From Sinonovacula constricta (Eukaryota; Mollusca; Bivalvia; Cardiida; Solecurtidae): a stretch of 64,000 nt of DNA. The notes under the pieces are model-generated. The model did no database searches, was not told where the DNA came from, and worked only from the letters and a program-made list of their open reading frames with translations. Shown here in pieces: positions 26,601 through 37,020 of the stretch. The stretch lies in contig CM017563.1 in the NCBI GenBank assembly GCA_007844125.1, positions 14,050,325 through 14,114,324 on the forward strand, written 5' to 3'. The first letter of the stretch is position 1, and each line of letters begins with the position of its first letter. The position numbers were made by a program, and so were the translations under genes.

Positions 26601-29600
26601 CTAGTATCCATTTCCTATTTTCAATTTAAAAGATTTGTCTCAGTTACCTCACTTGAGGGACGATATTTCTACACAAGAATTTTGTATTATCTTATACCAG
26701 AAGATGTATGTGCATGTTACAGTCTAAAGTGCTTTCAACAGTGAAAAAAAGTGTTTTTTTTCGTATTTTGGGTTTTATGGCACATCGTCTCTTGATAGAT
26801 CATATGGCGCCAAAATGGACATTTCATTATATATATTTCATTTCTATAAACTATATACCTCCCCACAAGGTAGGTAACGCAATGAAACTTGAAGTGAGTA
26901 ATGTCCCCTTATAAACAAAAGAAGAAGATACATAACAGCTGTAAATTTGTTTTTGCTTTGTCGCAGCAACACAACAATGGTCCTTGTGTTGACATCCAGG
27001 CATTTTGAAGGAAGACCTAAGACAAATGTCTGGTTAGAACCACCACCACACTGCAGCTCAGTTGGGAGACTTTCTCGCATTAAAACTGTGAGACTCAAAC
27101 CCTGCTGGGAGTGGGATCATAACCCTTCAAAATGATAAATAAAATATTTACCAACCTTGTGGTCGAATGAGAAGGCCTGGGAGAGGCAAAACATTGACGA
27201 GGGGTGGCCTGAAATGATACACAACATCCAGTTAAGATCATTTAAAATTCAAGGGACTTTGGTGAGATGAACATTTTTACCTTGTTACTTTACTTGTTGG
27301 ACTCCATTCACCCCATGAAAGTAAAACATACACATCCTAAAGTTGTTTACTGCAAGTTAACATAAAACCTACCACACATTAGAGATGTTTCCAGCAAGTA
27401 AAGGGTTAACATAAAACATACCCCACCCTAAAGTTGTTTACAGCAAGTAAAGGGTTAACATAAAACATACCCCAGCCTAAAGGTGTTTACAGCAAGTAAA
27501 GGCTTAAAAAAAACATACCCCACCCTAAATGTGTTTCCAGCAAGTAAAGGGTTAACATAAAACATACCCCACCCTAAAGTTGTTTACAGCAAGTAAAGGG
27601 TTAACATAAAACATACCCCAGCCTAAAGGTGTTTACAGCAAGTAAAGGCTTAACAAAAACATACCCCACCCTAAATGTGTTTCCAGCAAGTAAAGGGTTA
27701 ACATAAAACATACCCCACCCTAAAGTTGTTTACAGCAAGTAAAGGCTTAACAAAAACATACCCCACCTTAATGGTGTTTATAGCAAGTAAAGGGTTAACA
27801 TAAAACATACCCCACCCTAAAGTTGTTTACAGCAAGTAAAGAGTTAACCATGGTATCATTTAAAACAATAATCCCCCCTCTTACAACAACAATAACTGCA
27901 TACATGGTAATTCTTAAATATGTTCTTCTGACTAACCTTCTGCAATCATGAAAAGATTGCAAAAAAGAAAAATCAAATGCATGCTTAAAGAGAAGTGTGT
28001 GTTGTTGTTTTTTAATTTGATAAGATTGTTAAATTTTTTAAGTTTTGTGTTTTTTCTTATATCAGAAAATGATCAATATCCTGTTAAAACCTACCATAAG
28101 AGGTACTGATCTGTGTTTCTTTAGGTTACCCTTCAAATGGAAGGCTGCAAAACATCCTGCACAGTAATCTTCAGCACATTGCTGGCAGGTCTAGAAGTGA
28201 AGAAATGTAACATAGTAAAGCAAATTATGAGTGAAAAAATGTATCATGTAAAGTCATCATCCCAGTTATTGTCGTCATCATTGTCATATTAATATAAATA
28301 AACACACACCATCATTATCAATATTCTTAATTTTATTTCTTATCGTCCTCTTTATTATCATTACCATCATCTTAATCACCAATTTTATCCTCAGCATTAT
28401 CCTCCTCCTCCTCATCATCAGCAAGTTCCTTAATGCCATCTTCATTATCCTCAACACCATCATTGTTATTCTCATTACTATTATCTTAATCACCAGTCAT
28501 TGCTGTCCAGGAAAAGTTTGAGTCCCATCCATTTCCAAAGCCTCTCTTCATTTTTCTCATTGCAGTTGATTAAAACAATCAAGTACAAATATAAATGACA
28601 AATATATAAGATCTTAGAAGCACTATGAATTGAAAGTTCCATTGGTGAACATACCACAGCTGCCTTTCTATCCTCACACTGTCCACATCGTGGCCCACGA
28701 GGTTTGTCACGTGGAGTCAGGTTGCCTTTCTGTGCTATGTAAGCCATGGTGCCAGGTTGATTGCTGCGCTCTGGAAGGTCTGTAAAGTGGTGAACAAAGA
28801 GTGAACAAATTTGAATAAAAAGTTCTTAAAACTCTGCCTTTGTTTGTATAATTTGAAAAGAAGACTGCCACAATGTACATACAGCCTGGACACCATTTGT
28901 TTTAAGTTGCATTTTGTTTCCATTCTTGTTTGTTAAATAAAATGCAGCAACATAATTTATTGATGGATACAGCCAGTTTACCCTTGCAGCAGACAGGTCA
29001 GGGTTTAGCTCCAACTAATATTGAACTGTCACATACACGAAAACTGATTATAATCACAATTTCATGCAGTTTTGGTGACGATATCATGTACTGTTAAGTT
29101 CTGTGTATAAAACAATGTAAATATGTTTTGATATGCTTGTTTTTGGAAATACATCACAGCAACCAATTGTAATCATTGAGTGATGTCCTGCTGTTTTGGT
29201 GGAGGAAGACCTCAGGCAATGTCACGGTAGACCCACATGCACACTGCGGGTCAGCTGGAAGACCTTCCCACATTAAGTCCTCCTTCCCGAATGGGACTTA
29301 AACTGGTGAAATGCTAAGCAATCAGAGGAGTTACAAGATGGCAACTACACCATGTACTCTCCTTGAAATGCTGGTCTCTTCACCAGGTTGGACTTTTATT
29401 GAACTATCATTTTGATAAACAGAACAACCAAATTCAGGAATTATACATAGAACTAATAGTCAAATGAATCATAAACTGTTATAAAGACAATTCTAAAAAA
29501 GCCCAAATAAATTGCTCTATATGACTGATGGTAAGGTTAATGTGTTACAGCCATTTCTGTGATAATGTTTGAGTGGTATGGTTTCAATGTAACAATTGAC

Positions 29601-32600
29601 CAATCAATAGAGCCAGTTTAACCACTCCGCCTGGGTTATAACTACGTCAAACATTAAACTGTCAAATGCATGAAAGTGGATTTTAAGCTCTTTTTTATTC
29701 AGATTTGTTATTGGTACAGTATATGCTAATATATCATGAAATAAAGTTGGAAATGCTTGTTTATTAACCTAATGAACTTTTCAGTGAATCATCATTTTGA
29801 CTAATATAACAAATTCTGGATCAACACACAGAAAAATTCATAAATTTGCTATAAAACAATTCCAATGGATAAATACTTTCAAATCATATGAAACAGGATC
29901 TAAGCACACCATTACAATGTCTTCATTTGTCGCAGTTGTCGAAAGTAAACCAAGTGACCATGTGCCAGTGAATCATGTTCTGAGATTGGTAGAGTCCTGG
30001 TGAACTTTTTTTGAATCAATCTTCCCGTTACAGTAAGTCTACCAATGTTCAGCTATTTTTGCTGAAGGAAGGCCATGAAAATAGATCTGGTTGGAACCAC
30101 CAGCACACTGCAAAGCAGCTGGAAGACCGCCCCACATTAAAGTTTTCGTCCAGACCAGGAATCAAACCTATGTGGTGTGAAGCCAGGGAGTCCAAAGTCA
30201 GCGAATCCAACCACTAGCCATCGCTGGATACCCACGCTTGACTATTCCATTTTACTACATTCGTCGACTGTGACTTTATTGGTAAATTTTCTGTCATTCG
30301 GAACAGAACAAGAATTGGCCAATCATAATACTCTTTACAAATCCATACTCTTCAGCGTGGAGACCAGAAATATATCAATGACGTCTCCATCTAACAATAC
30401 TGTTGAAACAATGAAAGAACAAGTTTTATCACTGGACTGAAATCTTCATCAGATTATGAAGTGACCAATGAAATATCATTACCAGAAACTGCATAAAAGT
30501 GAAGTAAATATCCCAAGGGCGATGAATGGAGAGTAACGGAATGGATTAGTCTTGGGTGTCCGCAATGTCCTCTAGCCTACAGGCACCTTTTTAATTTTTT
30601 ATTTATGAACTTAATAGCAAATTTTTTCATCCAAAATGAATAATGGATTAATTTATCGACCCTAAGTTGTTGCTACTTTACCTTTCTTTAACCCCCACCC
30701 CCACTAAAACATTCTATCATTTTTTTTTAAAATTTTAAGCTATTACCTTAACTACTTAGGACATGCTCAAGTGAAAGGATAAAAAAAAGAATCATTAAAC
30801 TTACCTAATGGCTTGTCTTTCAGTATTTTAATCTTTGGTTTTGATGCCTGTGAAAATAAATTAAAAAACATTTTAAACAAGAGGGCCATGATGGCCCTTA
30901 ATCGCTCACCTGATGACACAGGCATTACGTAGGCTCAAATCTGGCATTAAGTAATTAAGAGTTATTTACTTTAGAAATCTTTGGTGAAGATTGGACCATT
31001 AGTGTGGCCACTGGGTTGATAACATTTTCTAGAATTTTACCAAGTAACTTACTGAATCCACATGACTCACTTCAAAACATATGTAAGATTTCATACTGGC
31101 AAACATGATGGTCAAGTTTGGTGAAGACTGGGCAATCAATGTAGCCTCTAGTGTGTTCACAAGCTTTTTCTAAGATTTGACCTAGTGACCTACTTTTTGA
31201 CCCCACGTGACCCAGTTACGAACTCATCCAAGATTTCATGCAGACAAACATTCTGACCAAGTTTGGTGAAGATTGGGCTATAAATGTGGCCTCTAGTGTG
31301 TTCACAAGCTTTTTCTAAGATTTGACCTAGTGACCTACTTTTTGACCCCACGTGACCCAGTTACAAACTCATCCAAGATTTCATGCAGACAAACATTCTG
31401 ACCAAGTTTGGTGAAGATTGGGCTATAAATGTGGCCTCTAGTGTGTTCACAAGCTTTTTCTAAGATTTGACCTAGTGACCTACTTTTTGACCCCACGTGA
31501 CCCAGTTACGAACTTATCCAAGATTTCAAGCAGACAAACATTCTGACCAAGTTTGGTGAAGATTGGGCTATAAATGTGGCCTCTAGTGTGTTCACAAGCT
31601 TTTTCTAAGATTTGACCAAGTGACCGACTTTTTGACCCCACGTGACCCAGTTACGAACTCATTCAAGATTTCAAGCAGACAAACATTCTGACCAAGTTTG
31701 GTGAAGATTGGGCTATAAATGTGGCCTCTAGTGTGTTCACAAGCTTTTTCTAAGATTTGACCTAGTGAACTACTTTTTGACCCCACGTGACCCAGTTACG
31801 AACTCATCCAAGATTTCATGCAGACAAACATTCTGACCAAGTTTGGTGAAGATTGGGCTATAAATGTGGCCTCTAGAGTGTTCACAAGCTTTTTCTAAGA
31901 TTTGACCTAGTGACCTACTTTTTGACCCCACGTGACCCAGTTACGAACTCATCCAAGATTTCATGCAGACAAACATTCTGACCAAGTTTGGTGAAGATTG
32001 GGCTATAAATGTGGCCTGTAGTGTGTTCACAAGCTTTTTCTAAGATTTGACCTAGTGACCTACTTTTTGACCCCACGTGACCCAGTTACGAACTCATCCA
32101 AGATTTCATGCAGACAAACATTCTGACCAAGTTTGGTGAAGATTGGGCTATAAATGTGGCCTGTAGTGTGTTCACAAGCTTTTTCTAAGATTTGACCTAG
32201 TGACCTACTTTTTGACCCCACGTGACCCAGTTACGAACTCATCCAAGATTTCAAGCAGACAAACATTCTGACCATGTTTGGTGAAGATTGGGCTATAAAT
32301 GTGGCCTGTAGTGTGTTCACAAGCTTTTTCTAAGATTTGACCTAGTGACCTACTTTTTGACCCCACGTGACCCAGTTACGAACTCATCCAAGATTTCAAG
32401 CAGACGAACATTCTGACCAAGTTTGGTGAAGATTGGGCTATAAATGTGGCCTCTAGTGTGTTCACAAGCTTTTTCTAAGATTTGACCTAGTGACCTACTT
32501 TTTGACCCCACGTGACCCAGTTACGAACTCATCCAAGATTTCATGCAGACAAACATTCTGACCAAGTTTGGTGAAGATTGGGCTATAAATGTGGCCTCTA

Positions 32601-35600
32601 GTGTGTTCACAAGCTTTTTCTAAGATTTGACCTAGTGACCTACTTTTTGACCCCACGTGACCCAGTTACGAACTCATCCAAGATTTCATGCAGACAAACA
32701 TTCTGACCAAGTTTGGTGAAGATTGGGCTATAAATGTGGCCTCTAGTGTGTTCACAAGCTTTTTCTAAGATTTGACCTAGTGACCTACTTTTTGACCCCA
32801 CGTGACCCAGTTACGAACTCATCCAAGATTTCATGCAGACAAACATTCTGACCAAGTTTGGTGAAGATTGGGCTATAAATGTGGCCTCTAGTGTGTTCAC
32901 AAGTTTTTCCTAAAATTTGACCTCGTGACCTACTTTTTGACCCCATGTGACCCAGTTACGAACTCATCCAAGATTTCATGCAGACAAACATTCTGACCAA
33001 GTTTGATGAAGATTGGATAAAAATTGTGGCCTCTAGTGTGTTCACAAGTTAAATGTTGACGACGAACGACGAACGACGAACGACGGACGACGGACGACGA
33101 ACGACGGACGCCGGACGACGGACGAAGCGGTATCACAAAAGCTCCCCTTGAGCACGTTGTGCTCAGGTGAGCTAAAAACAGCATTTAAAATTGTTAATAA
33201 AAAAGAAAAAAATGTTAGTTGATAATGGAAATACACACTTGATTCCTATTGAATATTTATTTTGGAAGAGTAGTTTTAAGATATTTGTGACAGATGATAT
33301 TTGATTGGACTCAAACCTATTTTTAATGAGATTGTATTGCCAAAATCAGAAGAATTCTTTGAATCTGCAGTGTATTATCATGGCTGTTCAATGCCATAGG
33401 ATAAACTAAAGCTGTCTGTAGACAGCATACTATATTTAGTGCTAGGTGGTATGATGTCAAATGGAGCAAACTCTACCAAAAATAATTTAAGGGTTAACTG
33501 CTCTTTTGAAATGGGTTCTTCTTTAGATGATGAACAGGTATTCCAAGTAGATATCTTTAACGTTTTCCTACAAATGGATCTTAACAAGGGGGTTAGCAAA
33601 TAATTACACCAATGTCAATGACAGCGTCATGACGATAGCACCACTATTCTTCTTGAACAAGTGGAGCTAAGAATACATACACTTTTACTTTTCTTCTTTG
33701 CAAGAACTTCTTCAGCATAATTGTTTAGTGTTCCTTGCTGGCCTTTCTTCCAGAAACCTCCTCCATGTTTTCTATAAAAAATCACAAATATGCAATGCCA
33801 GATTAACAATTAACTTGCATATATGTTTATAAGTACAAAAAAAATGATTAAAATCTATTTAATTGAAAATATGCAGCATACATATACAAAAAATAGAATT
33901 TGAAATATGCACTATTTTGTATAAAAAAAAAAGAATACAGAATAAAGCAAAGCAGATTCATTGAATGCTTGATTGGACTTATCACATTATCTTTCGTAAT
34001 TAAAATACAGTCAAAATTTATTAATTTGATTTTGAGGGGACCGCCATAAATAAATTGATGTATCTGTGATATGACTTACGAAATGTACAGATGTTTTGGT
34101 TTTGTTTTTTCTTTTACTTCTGATCCAAACAATGACATGATTAATCAGTAAATAATTACAAAAAAATCTCTATATATTCATTATTTACTTATTTAAACAT
34201 TCAGCAACTGACACATCAGTACATATTGGCATATTGTTCATAAAATGTGAATAAAGTAACACTGAAACAGAAGTCTTTAATCTATTTTGGTAGACATGGT
34301 GACTACACAACTGATCAGTGGGATTTAACCATACAACTGCTAGGCAACACCTAGCACTCAAGAAAGCAGGTACAAAGTACATCCTTTGTTTGTTGACAGT
34401 TACCCTACCTTATGAATACGGCAACATTTGCCTTATAAGGATTTTTTAAACTACTTCCATTGCACATCTGTCTTCAAGCATATTACAACACATGGTTACC
34501 TTTACTGATTTTTTACACCTTCATGAGTGTGTGGTCCCATCAAGGCTAATCGACTAATGAATCATAATTTAGTTGAAATATTGATGTCAGAACCAGAGAG
34601 CAAGATCGAGTAATGAATGAACATATGAACATCAACACTACATGTAGAAGTAAATATCAAGACTGCGAGCTCACATGGATATATACGAGGAATCCTACTA
34701 ATCCAAGGCCAAGATAACGGTTTTGCTGTAGCAAAAGAAAAAGAATTCTTTAAGTAAGCATGTAAAATATTTTTAAGCCATGGTCTACATGGTTCATCTG
34801 ACACAGACCCTGTTTGAAGACTCATTAAATGCAATTATAAAAAACTTTTGATTTCTACAACCCTACTATACACACATGTACGCACGCACACACAATATTA
34901 GCATGGTCACTTTCATAGTTCGATACTTACTCTCTCTCCTCTTTTTCTCTGTTCATGGCAAGTTTCAGCTCCATCAGTCGTTCCTCCATCTTTCTGCCCT
35001 CTGTTTCCAAACGTTTAGTCTCATTTTTGGCTCGCTTCAAATCACTGAAGGACAAAACAGTATAGCCTATATGTTAATAGCGTGCCAAATTATTTATTTA
35101 TTTATTTTTATTATTATTCATCCCAATTGTAGGAATTTATTGTTATAAAAAAAAAATTAATATTATTTAAAACTTTATTGTTTAAGATGATTGTGAAATA
35201 AACATAGCACTTCACGACATTGAAACTGTCCAATAAGAAAAAGAGCGTTAAACATATTCTATTTGCCAGATAGTACTGAACTTTTTTTAAAAGCTTCCTG
35301 TAAACACAAATTGAAAGGTCTATGGAAAGAATTATTCAGTCCACTTCTGAAAAAATTATTAGATTTGTTAAACCTTGTTAGAATAGTCTTCCTCTGACCA
35401 ATCAAAATATTGTTATCAAAGGAAAAGAAAAGTATTTTTCAGGGCAAGAGATTCTTGTTTGTAAAGCAAGTACCGGTAAATGTAATTATATTATTGTAAC
35501 AACAAATAATAAGTGTTTTTTAAAAGAACTTTCAAGGACAGTTTCAGGGACAGTTTCCAAGGACAGTTTCTAAGACCAGTTTTCAAGGGCCTAAGAACGT

Positions 35601-36999
35601 ATAAAGATGGAATATAAAAGATTTATAAACACAATTGTAAGTAGTTTTTTTTAAATTGAGATTGTGCTTTATAATCTTAATTTACACATATCAATTAACA
35701 TAATAAGAACAAAAACATGACCAGGTTTAGGTAATGTTTTCGTGCAATACAATTCACAATAATAAAGAAAATATAATGATAGTAATTTGCAATGTGCCAT
35801 GCCTTTTGCCCTTTGAAGCAGTACCATGAAAGAACAGTGATTTTGTAAATATATGTGCAGTTGACATTCAAGCATTAAAATAAGTAAAAATCATACTTTT
35901 GAACATTGTAACCACAGGGACTTGAAATGCAACATCGACAAGCTTGTGCACTTTTGTCAAAACAAAGGCAATTTGAAATAAGTTGATTGATGATTAAAAA
36001 AAAAAGAAAGATTAGAAATCACATAGAATTAACAAAAACATTAAAATAAACAAAACATTCACTTTGCAAAAGACTCTTTGACATGAAAATCTGACACTTG
36101 ATATTATTTTGAAAAAAGAATGTGTACATGCATTTTTCTTCTTCAATTTTCAGTGTTACTTACGCAACAAATCTCCTGTATGATGCACAATAAAAAATCA
36201 TATGTAGACAAAATATGAAGATTATGTTATCATGACAATGGCCTGTTTAGTTTAGTCACAGGACTAGTTCATGTCATTATACAGTTCCAGGACAAGTTCT
36301 GAGATGTCTATGCACTGTCGCAGGACTAATATGAAGATGCCTACAATATTGGATATAAACACTTATTATTAATAAGTGTTCATATCAGTGTAAAACTGCT
36401 TTCTTATATGTTATCTGTGACAGTTACAACAAGTTTTTTCATTCACCCTTGAGTTGAGGGGTGATGGGACCCTCCAAAAGAGCAAAATTGCTTCACTCAA
36501 AAGCCATATAAAGAAATTTTAACAGTATATTGTACTTCATGTCATCATTATTGTTGAGTTTTATGACAATAAACTAAATTACACAGTTTTATATATTTTA
36601 TAATTAGCCTTAGAAAAATACATTGTACAGCTAAACAATATATTTAACAAAAGTGAAAGTGCTTTGCTTTAACAGTTATAATTACCAAAGTAAAGATTCT
36701 TATATTAAGCATCTAAGCTTAATATATTAAGCATATAAGATTCTTATATTAAGCATCTAAGATTCATATTTTTAGCATCTTAGTCATATATCTAGCATTT
36801 GAAGTTATTTAAGAATATGAGAAATAGTGATAATAATAATTATTATTACTGTCATTATTAACGATAACTTCTTTGTACTTATAAAAACACAGTAAGAACA
36901 AAGCTTACACTTTGTGATATATTTAAAAACTTACTGCACTTTCAGCCTAGCTGACACATCTTCCTTCTTAGAAGAATTCAAGTTAAATCCAAGTGACAT
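12906..36999 (-). CDS. ZBBX: ZBBX-like B-box zinc-finger protein, 20 coding exons
   Basis: Exons (minus, high to low): 36999-36935, 35044-34931, 33771-33681, 30847-30805, 28779-28655, 28190-28095, 27208-27156, 26262-26199, 24559-24346, 23211-22957, 22011-21887, 20881-20802, 20248-19628, 19109-18907, 18523-18427, 17189-17046, 16142-15820, 14825-14700, 13756-13624, 12972-12906. They sum to 3,039 nt, 1,012 codons plus TGA. The start ATG at 36999 follows a 5'UTR acceptor at 37021 and opens [20 protein letters not shown]. Residues about 22-60 form a charged coiled coil ([19 protein letters not shown]). A B box spans about 134-172 with CGQC, CQQC, CAGC, then paired His ([10 protein letters not shown]). 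The long Ser/Arg/Pro-rich middle and tail end in acidic [13 protein letters not shown]. The start-coiled coil-B box order fits ZBBX, linked to motile cilia in animals (family knowledge). One donor is GTTGGT (exon 7) and the exon 14/15 junction is ambiguous. Confidence 0.88.
13080..13420 (-). repeat. tRNA-derived SINE, family B
   Basis: Near full length (~340 bp). The minus-strand head has GGTTCGATCCTGAG, then CATACCAAAGTTGTTAAAAA, then GATAATGTGACTGGGTGTGG and the tail GGTGGGAGAGTTGTTG. It pairs with the copy at 13805-14125. Both lie in ZBBX introns, sense to the gene. Confidence 0.7.
13805..14125 (-). repeat. tRNA-derived SINE, family B
   Basis: The minus strand begins CCGAACCTGGTAGCGCAATC (A-box-like) with the B box GGTTCGATCCCTGG, then the shared body (CATACCAAAGTCATTAAAAA, CACTGTGTATAG region). 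Its tail, GGGTTTATCATCCCACC on the plus strand, recurs at 62397-62492. Confidence 0.7.
14565..14628. repeat. TA/TACATA microsatellite
   Basis: GGTATATATATATATATATA followed by CATATACATATACATATA, in the ZBBX intron between exons 18 and 19. Confidence 0.85.
15000..15268 (-). repeat. tRNA-derived SINE, family C
   Basis: The minus strand begins GCCGCAATAGCTCATGTGGT (tRNA D-arm/A box) with the B box GAGTTCAAACCCTGG. A later second B-box-like GGGTTCAGTCCCTGG is followed by CATCGG/GCCGGCAAA at the end. It is not a functional tRNA gene, because the body after the T arm continues for ~190 bp and the acceptor stem is not closed. Confidence 0.6.
16670..16860 (-). repeat. family A SINE
   Basis: Plus-strand landmarks: GGTAGAGGAAGACTCCAGTC, CACCACAGATTAGCCAGAAA, GAGGAGTTACAAGTCAGCAA. 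It lies in a ZBBX intron, sense to the gene. Confidence 0.65.
17265..17420 (-). repeat. family A SINE, diverged
   Basis: CCGCACATGAAAAGTCATGC, GACCAGGATAAGAACCCACA and GCTCAGCCGTGGGC (plus strand) follow the family A order with many substitutions. Confidence 0.5.
17730..17930. repeat. dispersed repeat, inverted relative to the copy at 30220-30345
   Basis: TTGGCCAATTC at 17716, AATGACAGAAAATTTACCAA, and CGAGCGTGGGTATCC at about 17804 are the reverse complement of GGATACCCACGCTTGAC (30226), TTGGTAAATTTTCTGTCATT (30279) and GAATTGGCCAA (30312). Family unknown. Confidence 0.55.
18165..18355. repeat. degenerate ~35-bp minisatellite
   Basis: About six copies of a CATTGTGTAGCTAAATA-like core, at roughly 18170, 18203, 18230, 18266, 18303 and 18337, in the ZBBX intron between exons 15 and 16. 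Confidence 0.55.
18535..18775. repeat. three-copy 71-82-bp tandem repeat abutting ZBBX exon 15
   Basis: GATCTG at 18535, 18606 and 18677 and GACCTG at 18759 start units sharing GTAGTGGCAGATATATCA and AATAATACAGGTTT. The first unit touches the acceptor of exon 15. Confidence 0.7.
19628..20248 (-). other. ZBBX exon 13, 621-nt Ser/Lys/Arg low-complexity exon
   Basis: The largest exon of the gene (207 codons). It is rich in Ser, Lys, Arg and Pro, with repeated SRP/SRxxSR patterns such as [20 protein letters not shown] near its 3' end and no predicted globular domain. Entry (CA|G) and exit (AA|C) phases agree with exons 12 and 14. Such regions are usually disordered. The open frame on the opposite strand at 19949-20227 is a shadow. 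Confidence 0.8.
20480..20720. repeat. degenerate ~60-bp tandem repeat
   Basis: Four weak copies of a GAGGGGCTAATTTAAG...ATGCAATAAATGAAT pattern (about 20489, 20554, 20606 and 20664), between ZBBX exons 12 and 13. Confidence 0.35.
21650..21835 (-). repeat. family A SINE
   Basis: Plus-strand landmarks: TACTGGTGGAGGTAGACCAC, GTTAGCTGGAAAACCTCTCC, GACACAAACCCACATGATGC, then GCAACTCTAACCGCTCTGCC. In a ZBBX intron. Confidence 0.7.
22310..22475 (+). mobile_element. helentron-like tail, relative of 11320-11535
   Basis: GTGGCCATGTTTTTTGATAG, CTGAAGCTTCTGAGAAAAG, GACAGATGCCGGATGGTGG and the tail TACCCAGAGCACAAGCTCAT. Antisense in a ZBBX intron. Confidence 0.45.
22495..22565 (-). repeat. tRNA-like fragment (SINE head)
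   Basis: On the minus strand GTTAGCTCAATTGGTAGAGT is a good A-box/D-arm, but no closed cloverleaf or B box follows. It is a fragment only. Confidence 0.4.
23905..24305 (-). pseudogene. four decayed tandem copies of the 3' end of ZBBX exon 9
   Basis: The last ~85 nt of exon 9 (24346-24430, reading [17 protein letters not shown]) is echoed four times in the downstream intron. Anchor positions are about 23935, 24043, 24148 and 24275, with the true exon at 24375 (spacing ~105-127 bp). The copy near 24148 reads [14 protein letters not shown], then a stop, then PPVHP, against [20 protein letters not shown]. The copy at 24275 reads [15 protein letters not shown]. All carry stops or shifts. Confidence 0.6.
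25830..26050 (-). repeat. family A SINE
   Basis: Plus-strand landmarks: AATTATTAGTGGAGGAAGAC, GGTTAGCCGGAAAACCTCCC, CCAGGACTCAATCCCATGCC, then GGCAACTCTAACAGCTCGGG. One of the best preserved copies. Confidence 0.75.
26955..27125 (-). repeat. family A SINE, diverged
   Basis: CACACTGCAGCTCAGTTGGG and GACTCAAACCCTGCTGGGAG (plus strand) follow the family A body and B box. It ends about 30 bp before ZBBX exon 7. Confidence 0.5.
27340..27850. repeat. 49-bp minisatellite with a three-unit higher order
   Basis: About 10-11 units with the AGCAAGTAAAGG core at 27393, 27442, 27491, 27539, 27588, 27637, 27685, 27734, 27782 and 27831 (spacing 48-49). Variants (CCACCCTAAAGTTG, CCAGCCTAAAGGTG, CCACCCTAAATGTG) cycle with period three (~146 bp) over part of the array. 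In the ZBBX intron between exons 6 and 7. Confidence 0.9.
28095..28779 (-). other. B-box zinc finger of ZBBX, split over exons 5 and 6
   Basis: Exon 5 (28779-28655) ends with [11 protein letters not shown], which supplies the first two zinc-ligand cysteines. Exon 6 (28190-28095) starts [20 protein letters not shown] and ends HRSVPLM. It supplies CxxC, CxxC and the His ligands. The phase 0 intron cuts the finger between the first Cys pair and the rest. All expected ligands are present, so the domain should fold. Confidence 0.85.
28250..28490. repeat. imperfect ATC/CTC trinucleotide-rich tract
   Basis: Runs such as CATCATTGTCATATT and CCTCCTCCTCCTCATCATCA. The minus-strand open frame rich in Met/Ile/Lys/Arg over it is an artefact. 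Confidence 0.7.
29140..29365 (-). repeat. family A SINE
   Basis: Plus-strand landmarks: TTTTGGTGGAGGAAGACCTC, CACACTGCGGGTCAGCTGGA, GAGGAGTTACAAGATGGCAA. In a ZBBX intron. Confidence 0.7.
30040..30215 (-). repeat. family A SINE
   Basis: Plus-strand landmarks: GGTTGGAACCACCAGCACAC, GACCAGGAATCAAACCTATG, CCAAAGTCAGCGAATCCAAC. A second dispersed repeat (30220-30345) follows directly. Confidence 0.65.
30878..33176 (+). mobile_element. helentron/pearl-like non-autonomous element with 145-bp tandem core
   Basis: The 5' end AAGAGGGCCATGATGGCCCT is near-palindromic. Then comes one diverged unit (about 30970-31150), 13 regular 145-bp units, a GACGACGAACGACG microsatellite-like tract (33058-33125), GCGGTATCACAAAAGCTCCC and a terminal hairpin GAGCACGTTGTGCTC (33151-33165). 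The order (5' end, tandem core, short tandem tract, hairpin tail) is the architecture described for pearl/helentron elements of bivalves (family knowledge; name inferred). It has no coding capacity; minus-strand open frames are repeat artefacts. It sits in the ZBBX intron between exons 3 and 4, opposite to the gene. Confidence 0.75.
31156..33040 (+). repeat. 13 x 145-bp tandem array
   Basis: TTCACAAG starts units at 31156, 31301, 31446, 31591, 31736, 31881, 32026, 32171, 32316, 32461, 32606, 32751 and 32896, with the next partial unit at 33041. The spacing is exactly 145 throughout with no indels. The unit contains GACCTACTTTTTGACCCCAC and CCAAGTTTGGTGAAGATTGG. Copies differ by only a few substitutions, so the array was recently amplified or homogenised. 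Confidence 0.95.
35521..35592. repeat. short AAGGACAGTTTC tandem repeat
   Basis: Four to five copies of (C)AAGGACAGTTTC with variants (GGGACAGTTTCC, AAGACCAGTTTTC), in the ZBBX intron between exons 1 and 2. Confidence 0.7.
36690..36790. repeat. AT-rich TATTAAGCATCTAAG repeat
   Basis: Three to four copies of TTCTTATATTAAGCATCTAA and shorter variants, in ZBBX intron 1. Confidence 0.65.
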
Positions 37000-37020
37000 G
37001 GCTACTGCAGCTCACAGCAC
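37000..37020 (-). other. ZBBX 5'UTR segment of the start exon
   Basis: On the minus strand TTTCTGTACAG (37031-37021) is an acceptor. It is followed by 21 nt of leader and GCCATGT at the start codon. At least one further non-coding exon and the promoter must therefore lie upstream (higher coordinates). I cannot place them. Confidence 0.55.

Noticed and set aside
31592..33236. Minus-strand open frames of 64-84 codons in the 145-bp array
   Set aside because: Period-locked repeat artefacts; the element has no coding capacity.
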